A program made the position numbers and the translations under genes. The notes beneath the pieces are model-generated. The model saw only the letters and a program-made list of their open reading frames with translations. It searched no databases and was not told where the DNA came from. From Larix kaempferi (taxonomy: Eukaryota > Streptophyta > Pinopsida > Pinales > Pinaceae), in contig BSBM01000636.1 in assembly GCA_027924585.1 (NCBI GenBank), forward strand, positions 3,612,001 to 3,676,000: a stretch of 64,000 bases of DNA, in the 5' to 3' direction. Positions 58,460-64,000 of the stretch are shown in pieces; position 1 is the first letter of the stretch; each line of letters opens with the position of its first letter.

Positions 58460-58463
58460 CATT

Positions 58464-60290
58464 CTAGATGTTGATGGGAGTATCCTCCTCTTCTTCAACC
58501 ATAGCACTAGGTGCCAAGTTGGGATGAGATTGATCCTCACCATTACTTGTGATAGTCTCTGGTATACTTTCAAAAAATCCTACCTCTTGCTCTTTAATGG
58601 ATGGGATTTTCATTAATTCAGTGAGTGGAATGTTGTGCATTACTCTGTCCATTTCTCTCTCATTGTTGATGTCTAATTCATACTCGGGGAGAGGGACTGG
58701 CTCACTCACTGGGATAGTCAGCTCACTAATCTTCCTTTCAATGAAAGGAGTAGGCTTTTGGCCATCCTTTCTTCTTTGATAAATTCTGATAGGAGCTTGG
58801 CCACTACTCTCAGGCTGTTCAGTGGCATAAATGGGAAAACTAGGACTAGGAACTTCTTCAAACTCTTCTTCTTGATCAATCAATATTCTTCCAAAGTCCT
58901 TGTCAAAATCTAAGTTATCGACCCAGTTAATGTTCTTTGGAGAATCTTGGGTATCTTCACTGTGAGTGGGATACTCAGGATCATCCTCTTTTTGTTCTTC
59001 AGACCAATTAATAACAGGAGGTTCAGGTGACGTTTGGCTCACAGGGTTTCTTCTATCATTCTCATTATTAGGCCTCTTTTGTGGGTTCCAATAAGTTTTT
59101 GGGCCATAGGGTTGCCTATATCTTTCAGACTCTTTGCTCTTAGCTAGATCCCTGGTCAGGAGAGTTAAGTTTTTCATCATTTCATGCATACTCTCCATCA
59201 TATCATTAGGATACTTACATGGTTGTTTCCCCTTTTTGTCTTAGGGTTCATATATAGAGGACGAGGCACTGATTGAATCAAATAAATTTTGCTTCCCCAT
59301 AGAGGCAACATTTTCCTCAGCCTTTCTTGTAAGTTTTAAACCTTAACAGTGAAGTACAAACTCATATGATTCTTAAGCATTAACAGAAAATACACAATGG
59401 CACACACATTACACAGAGATTTTCACCTGGAAACCCTTAACCGGGAAAAACCAGCAAACTTAGAGCCGCATAGCTCCTTTTTCATTATATGTTTATTTTA
59501 CATGTACAATACAATAAATGGTATTCTGCAGCATCTAAAACCCTAATTCGTTTACCCGAATTAGGTTACAACCCTAATTCCTTTTACCGGAATTAGATTA
59601 GAGTACAATGGGTCGAAAATCGCGAAAAAGCAAAAAGCAACCCAAAAAAATTTTGCGCTCCGCGCGGACTCCGGGGGCCTAGCGGCCCCCTCCGTGTCGT
59701 TTCGGAACCTAACGGTCCGAAACGAAGGGGGTGGGCCCTATCAGGCTACCCCCCCCCTCTAAACCCCCCCCTCCGGACCATGTGAAGAGATATAACATAC
59801 CCAACATTTCTAGCATTATCTTGCGGTTCTTTAAGATATTTAGGGTCTTTGTATTTAAGGTGGTAGCAAAGGTAACCCTCAAATGAATTGAAGTAGTGAA
59901 TCAACACAGCTTGCTCAGGAGGCCTAATATTATCAGGGATGTTGGCCACTATCTTATCAAAACAGAGGTTGAATTCATGGACAGATTCCTTTTCTTTATT
60001 TTTGATTTCAAAAAGTTGGTTCAGAAGGAAACACCCATCTAACTTAACTGACCACTGATCTTGCTTAAATTTATCTGTGAAAGCATCATACCCTCTGACT
60101 GATGATGCAGGAAAATGGTCAAACCATTTACAAGCATCACCCTCCAAGGATGAAAAACGACCCCTCGTATACACATCTTCTTCTTCAGCCCCATAAGCTT
60201 CCATATGAGCCCACACATTCTCAATGTGGTCCTCAATCTTGGTCGCACAATTTAAATTTAACTTAGGGATCTTTTCAAATTACTTGTCGG
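58464..60290 (-). pseudogene. Gypsy H gag, split by a solo LTR
   Basis: From about 60290 the minus strand reads KIEDHIENVWAHMEAYGAEE and FSSLEGDACKWFDHFP, then YDAFTDKFKQDQWSV: the Retrotrans_gag capsid fold with its L-x-G-x-A-x-x-W-F core. It runs to PQDNAR at about 59812. After the solo LTR it resumes as KAEENVASMGKQNLFDS, crosses a stop near 59242, and goes on through the acidic frame 59201-58464 (for example EEQKEDDPEYPTHSED). No zinc knuckle was found. Gag packages the RNA; this copy is broken by the stop and the insertion. Confidence 0.8.
59328..59806 (-). mobile_element. 479-bp solo LTR in Gypsy H gag
   Basis: Plus-strand ends are TGTAAGTTTTAAACC and CATACCCAACA. Perfect TTTCT duplications lie at 59323-59327 and 59807-59811. 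Removal rejoins gag as DNAR followed by KAEEN. The segment GGGTTTCCAGGTGAAAATCTC near its 3' side resembles the R/U5 part of Copia LTRs, so I read it on the minus strand. It contains an inverted CCCTAATTCG / CGAATTAGG pair near 59540-59565. Confidence 0.88.
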
Positions 60291-60479
60291 GCATATCATG
60301 GAGTTGTTGTTGCAGCAACATCCCCCCCAAATTTTGTAGATATTGGGGCCCCTCCTTTGCATTTTACTCGAAGGACTGCCTAAAGAAGTTAAGTCTCCTT
60401 TGAAAAAACTTTTGACTTAGTTTTTGTTTCAACTGAGGAATCTGCTTTAAAATTTGAAGTTTTTCTTCTAAGTCAAAAC

Positions 60480-61145
60480 TCACAATTCTCTCCTCAAACT
60501 GCGGAAGAAACTTAAAATTCTCTCCCAAAACTGGGGAAGAACTCAGGATTCTTTCTCGAAACTGCGGAAGAACTCAGGATTCTCTCCTGAAACTGCAGAA
60601 AGACTTAAAGTTACTCCCCGAAACAACGAAAACACTTATCGTTTTTAAAGTTTCGGAAGAACTTAAAATTGCCTCCCAAAACTGCGGAAGAAACTTAAAA
60701 TTCTCTCTTGAAACTGGGGAAGAACTCAGCGAGCTCGCTCGAAACTGCGGAGGAACTTGGGATTATCTCCCAAAATTGTGGAAGCTTTCGCCAAGTGTTG
60801 CCACAGTAAGTTGGTCTTTTCCCAGGTTACTCGACCATTCATATTTCGATAAAAAACTTAACAAAGTCATTCGTGAATTTCGGAAGGACTTACTGAGTCT
60901 TTCTGAAACTTCGGGACAACTCGGCAAAGCCGGCCGCGATAAGCTTCCGGGAGAGTGAACTGCGGAAGAACTCACAAAGTGCTCCCGAAATGCCGGAACG
61001 ACTCACCAAATTTTTCCGCCACTGCGAAGCATTTTTTTGTCTCTCCCACAACAGGCAAATGCCTCGCCAAAGTTTCCCGCCTTTTGAGAGGAACTCATAA
61101 GTTTTGGCCGCAACCGCGAACGAAACTTGTGAGTCCTCGCCGCAG
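60480..61145. repeat. degenerate 31-bp tandem array upstream of Gypsy H gag
   Basis: ACTGCGGAAG-type cores start near 60498, 60530, 60561, 60592, 60622, 60651, 60681, 60712, 60743 and 60773, a 29-32 bp period, then decay toward 61145. The consensus on plus is about AACTGCGGAAGAACTCAGG plus ATTCTCTCCCGAA. It lies in the leader of gag or in the 5' LTR; 31 is not a multiple of 3 and no reading frame is kept. Confidence 0.85.
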
Positions 61146-61195
61146 CTGACAGTCGCGTGTTAAATGCTGAATTGTTTTGAAATGACCGCGCCGTA

Positions 61196-61843
61196 TGTTA
61201 AATTTTCTGAATTTACTTCAATATGATCTAGGATCTTAACTGAGAGAACAACATGTACATCATATCTACAGCATATCAATCATGGAGACAATAATGCAAG
61301 CACACAAGAGACACAAAGATTTACTTGGGGAAAACCATAAAGGTGAAAAACCCCAATAACTTCTTCAGAGATAGATAGAGCAATGATACAACCAACCAAG
61401 AGAGATAGCCATAACCTAGCAGCAGATCCTCCTCCTCCATAAGTGCGCCACTCCTCCTTGAGTGCATGTGTGAGAAGTGAGTGAGTAAATAGAGTGCCTC
61501 CCGCACTCTATTTATACTTGACTTGACTTGCCTTTTTACCTAACTCATGTAGGCTCGAACTTAACCACATAACATAATGCTGAGTGGGCCGACCCCCAAT
61601 AGGGTGGTCTAATAACCCTTTGACCCACATGGACGACCCCCAATAGGGTGGTCTAATAACCCTTTGACCCACATGACTTATACAGGGCCGACCCCAAATA
61701 AGGTGGTCTAATAACCCATCAAGTATAAGTTACGACACTTACAATATAAATGACGACACTTCCTTATAGAGGAATAATACCATCTCTATAGGAATACAAT
61801 ATACATATATGAAATACATTCCGAAGTTACATATACATCAACA
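61196..61843 (-). repeat. Copia D 3' LTR, diverged
   Basis: 648 bp, TG...CA. TATA-type box 61509-61516. Longer than the LTRs of A-C because GACCCCCAATAGGGTGGTC-type units are present three times (near 61591, 61635 and 61690), where A-C have one. Confidence 0.88.
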
Positions 61844-62089
61844 CTCCCTCTTAACTAGGAAGGTATTTCTCAGCACAGTTATTCTAGCACAAGTCATCTT
61901 CTCTGGATCATCGTCACTGGATAATCGTCATCGAGTCATCATCATCGTCACTGCTGCTGCTATCTCAATCAATCTCTGAATCTACTCGTCATAGGAAGTT
62001 CTACAGAGCCAGTCCTTTTTCATACTGGATGTAGGCCCACCACCTGCAGGTCTTCGTCATCACTGGCCATACTGTGGAATCCTCAGGAC

Positions 62090-62640
62090 TTATTACGTGC
62101 GTCACAAAAACCTCGAAAGAGCATTTGCCAGATGTCCCAGGGAACAGATTACATGCCATAGGAACTACCTCGAAAGACCATCTGCAAATCTCCCAGGGCA
62201 CAAATTATATGTGACCTCACCACAAAACCTCGAAAGAGAATCCCAGGACTGATTACGAGCACAAGGCTCGACCTATCGGATCTCCCAGGGCACAAATTAC
62301 ATGTGGTCACCACAAAACCTTGAAAAAAGCATCCCAGGACTGATTACGAGCACACAGCTCAACCTATCGGATCTCCCAGGGCACAAATTACATGCCATAG
62401 GACAAAACCTCGAAAGAGCATCTTCCAGATATCCCAGGGCACAAATTACATGCCATAGGCAAAACCTCGAAAGACTATCTGCAGATCTCCCAGGGCACAA
62501 ATTATATGTCCTCCCAGGCAAAACCTCGAAAGAGCATTTGCCAGATGTCCCAGGGCACAAATTACATGCCATAGGCAAAACCTCGAAAGACCATCTGCAA
62601 ATCTCCCAGGGCACAAATTACATGCTTATCTGCACAACCT
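62090..62640. repeat. Copia D 3' noncoding minisatellite
   Basis: About eight AAACCTCGAAAGA modules, each followed by CTCCCAGGGCACAAATTA or a close variant, as in A. Both strands are open over about 105-113 residues by repetition only. Confidence 0.85.
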
Positions 62641-62699
62641 GATCCACGGCCACAGAGTATAAACCCGATACTCACCATACATCATCCTGATGTATCCAT

Positions 62700-62960
62700 G
62701 ATCATCCTGATCATCATCACTGCAACGTCCTGTTGCATGTCATCTGGAGCAACATCCTGAAGCTCGTCATCTATGATCATCCTGATCATCATCACTGCAA
62801 CATCCTGCTGCATGTCATCTGGAGCAACATCCTGAAGCTCGTTATCTATGATCATCCTGATCATCATCACTGCAACATCCTGCTGCATGTCATCTGGAGA
62901 AACATCCTGAAGCTCGTCATCTATGATCATCCTGATCATCAATGCATCTACCTGATGCAT
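62700..62960. repeat. 75-bp tandem repeat in Copia D, three full units
   Basis: ATCATCCTGATCATCATCAC starts at 62701, 62776 and 62851 (exact 75-bp period), with a partial unit at 62926. The unit is 25 codons long, so the minus strand is open as repeated IIDDELQDVAPDDMQQDVAV. B and C carry about one unit, A a shortened one. Confidence 0.88.
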
Positions 62961-63465
62961 ACCAAGTATCTACCTGATACATATCATCATACATGATCCT
63001 CCTGATCATCAATGTATCCACCTGATACAAATACATGATACATATCATCATACATGATCCTCCTGATCATCAATGCATCTACCTGATGCATACCAAGTAT
63101 CTACCTGATACATATCATCATACATGATCCTCCTGATCATCAATGTATCCACCTGATACAAATACAAATACATGATACATATCACCATACATGATCCACC
63201 TGATCATACAATGTATCCACCTGATACATATACAGATACATGGTCCAAGCATCCAACATGATGCATATACAAAATACATACACATGATCCAACTGATCAT
63301 ATCCAGCATCCAACATGATGCATACATACATAAATGTTCCAACTGATCATATCCAAGCAGAAACCAGAACATCATCTTGATGTCCATTATCCAGCGCTTA
63401 CATCCACAGTCATGTGAAGGATCCTCCTTCCAACATGCTTGGAATGGCTTCAGCAAATGTGTCCA

Positions 63466-64000
63466 TCACTTCTTCCTCGAAGTGTCCTCGATCTGAAGAA
63501 CGCCAAGCCTCTCTCTGAAGTACTCGAACTTCACTCTGGCTAGCGGCTTCGTCAGCACATCTGTAATCTGCTCGTTCGTCGCAACATATAGGAGCTTCAC
63601 AGCTCCTCTCTGCACCATATCCCTGATATAGTGATATTTGATCTCTATGTGTTTCGACCTGTCATGAAACACTGGGTTCTCGGACAGCTTCACACAACTC
63701 TGGTTATCACAGAAGATACCAGTAGCCTCCAATGGGAGATCAAATAACCCAGACAGTAGCTTCCGTAGCCATACTGTCTCACAACTAGCTGAACAGGCTG
63801 CAACATACTCTGCCTCAGCTGTACTCAGTGCTACGCAAGACTGCTTCCTGCTAAACCAAGAGATCACACCTGATCCCATACTGAAGCAGCACCCAGATGT
63901 GCTCTTCCTATCTGCAGCAATGCCAGCCCAATCTGAATCAACATAACCCTGCAGGTTAAACTTTTGATTCGCCTCATACCTGAGCCCATAATCCACTGTA
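63466..64000 (-). CDS. Copia D RNase H end of pol (partial)
   Basis: 176 residues from the window edge to the stop at 63466, with no stops or frameshifts. DSDWAG, STAEAEYVAA, FCDNQSC and RSKHIEIKYHYIRD are the conserved Copia RNase H blocks with acidic active-site residues (D of DSDWAG, E of AEAEY, D of CDNQS). The end is DDTSRKK-like (EDTSRKK), as in A-C. It may belong to a copy younger than A-C, since they are all broken in or near this region except B. The rest of pol lies outside the window. Confidence 0.88.
   Translation of the reverse strand, partial: TVDYGLRYEANQKFNLQGYVDSDWAGIAADRKSTSGCCFSMGSGVISWFSRKQSCVALSTAEAEYVAACSASCETVWLRKLLSGLFDLPLEATGIFCDNQSCVKLSENPVFHDRSKHIEIKYHYIRDMVQRGAVKLLYVATNEQITDVLTKPLARVKFEYFRERLGVLQIEDTSRKK

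Larger units (their letters stand above)
56401..60440 (-). mobile_element. Gypsy H internal region: gag and protease, no RT seen
   Basis: On the minus strand the order is gag (60290 to about 58470, split by a solo LTR), protease (58358 to 57856), then a 353-residue frame (57667-56606). No RT, RNase H or integrase motif follows before the 22-bp array. This suits a non-autonomous gag-only type or an internally deleted copy. Both LTRs are unidentified, and Copia D is inserted upstream at 61196. Confidence 0.65.
61196..64000 (-). mobile_element. Copia LTR retrotransposon D, 3' part (continues past window)
   Basis: Same family as A-C. The 3' LTR (61196-61843), the minisatellite-rich 3' noncoding part and the end of pol are present. 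The left flank is CCGTA (61191-61195); the right target copy is outside the window. It inserted just upstream of the 31-bp array of Gypsy H. Confidence 0.9.

Noticed and set aside
60480-61145. CRISPR-like spacing of short repeats
   Set aside because: Repeats are degenerate and directly tandem with no unique spacers, and the DNA is plant nuclear in character.
62682-62960. 92-residue acidic repeat protein in Copia D
   Set aside because: The 75-bp repeat unit is a multiple of three, so it stays open by chance; no start context or family supports a protein.
1-64000. tRNA, rRNA or other structured RNA genes
   Set aside because: None recognised by eye; only primer-binding sites matching initiator methionine tRNA ends were seen. 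A covariance-model scan would be decisive.

Overview
This window reads as nuclear DNA of a seed plant with a large, repeat-filled genome. Retroelements are nested inside retroelements, the intergenic DNA is AT-rich, plant-type Copia, Gypsy, CACTA and LINE remnants are all present, and no intact host gene is visible. A gymnosperm is my guess from the style of the Gypsy gag and protease remnants, but nothing here proves it.

Layout. (1) 1-10780 is an old DNA-transposon-like region: a mobile-domain-like gene remnant, a 300-bp tandem array and GGTGCG-rich DNA, ending in a CACTA-type terminus at 10780. Copia element A (1835-9131, minus) is inserted in it. (2) 10784-15456 is mostly unassigned DNA with a cluster of CCGTATA half-palindromes, a possible solo LTR and a degraded SET-domain-like fragment. 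(3) 15473-16837 is a 5'-truncated LINE (minus) with a perfect 16-bp target duplication and an extra open frame after its RNase H. (4) 16905-36725 is a dead CACTA TNP2 transposase gene (plus). It is split by a Gypsy chromovirus E (17506-33411, plus) and by a small non-autonomous LTR element J (33754-35728). E is itself interrupted by Copia B in its 5' LTR (18194-25369, minus) and by a solo LTR in its 3' LTR (31933-33283). (5) 38356-53460 is an old Gypsy gag/protease remnant G (plus), split by Copia C (39904-46842, plus) and by element F (47316-52379). F is an unfamiliar 5.06-kb unit with TG...CA ends, a GAAGG duplication and a 1068-codon minus-strand reading frame with a promoter-like upstream region. 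(6) 53461-61195 holds Gypsy H (minus), with gag and protease but no RT or integrase seen, a solo LTR inside gag, a 23-bp perfect snapback, a 22-bp array and a 31-bp array. (7) 61196-64000 is the 3' part of Copia D (minus), running off the window.

Copia A, B, C and D are one family. They share an LTR of about 600 bp (D is longer), a methionine-initiator-tRNA type primer site, a single gag-pol frame of about 1345 codons, and an unusual 1.4-1.7 kb minisatellite-filled stretch between pol and the 3' LTR. A, B and C are inactivated. The visible 176 codons of D are open.

Most interesting parts: element F with its long protein; the LINE's downstream coiled-coil frame; the half-palindrome cluster near 13.3-13.5 kb; the hairpin at 58.4 kb; and the U3 length mismatch between the two LTRs of Copia A, B and C. 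The nested insertions give a clear relative order of events, because removing several of them rejoins readable protein remnants.
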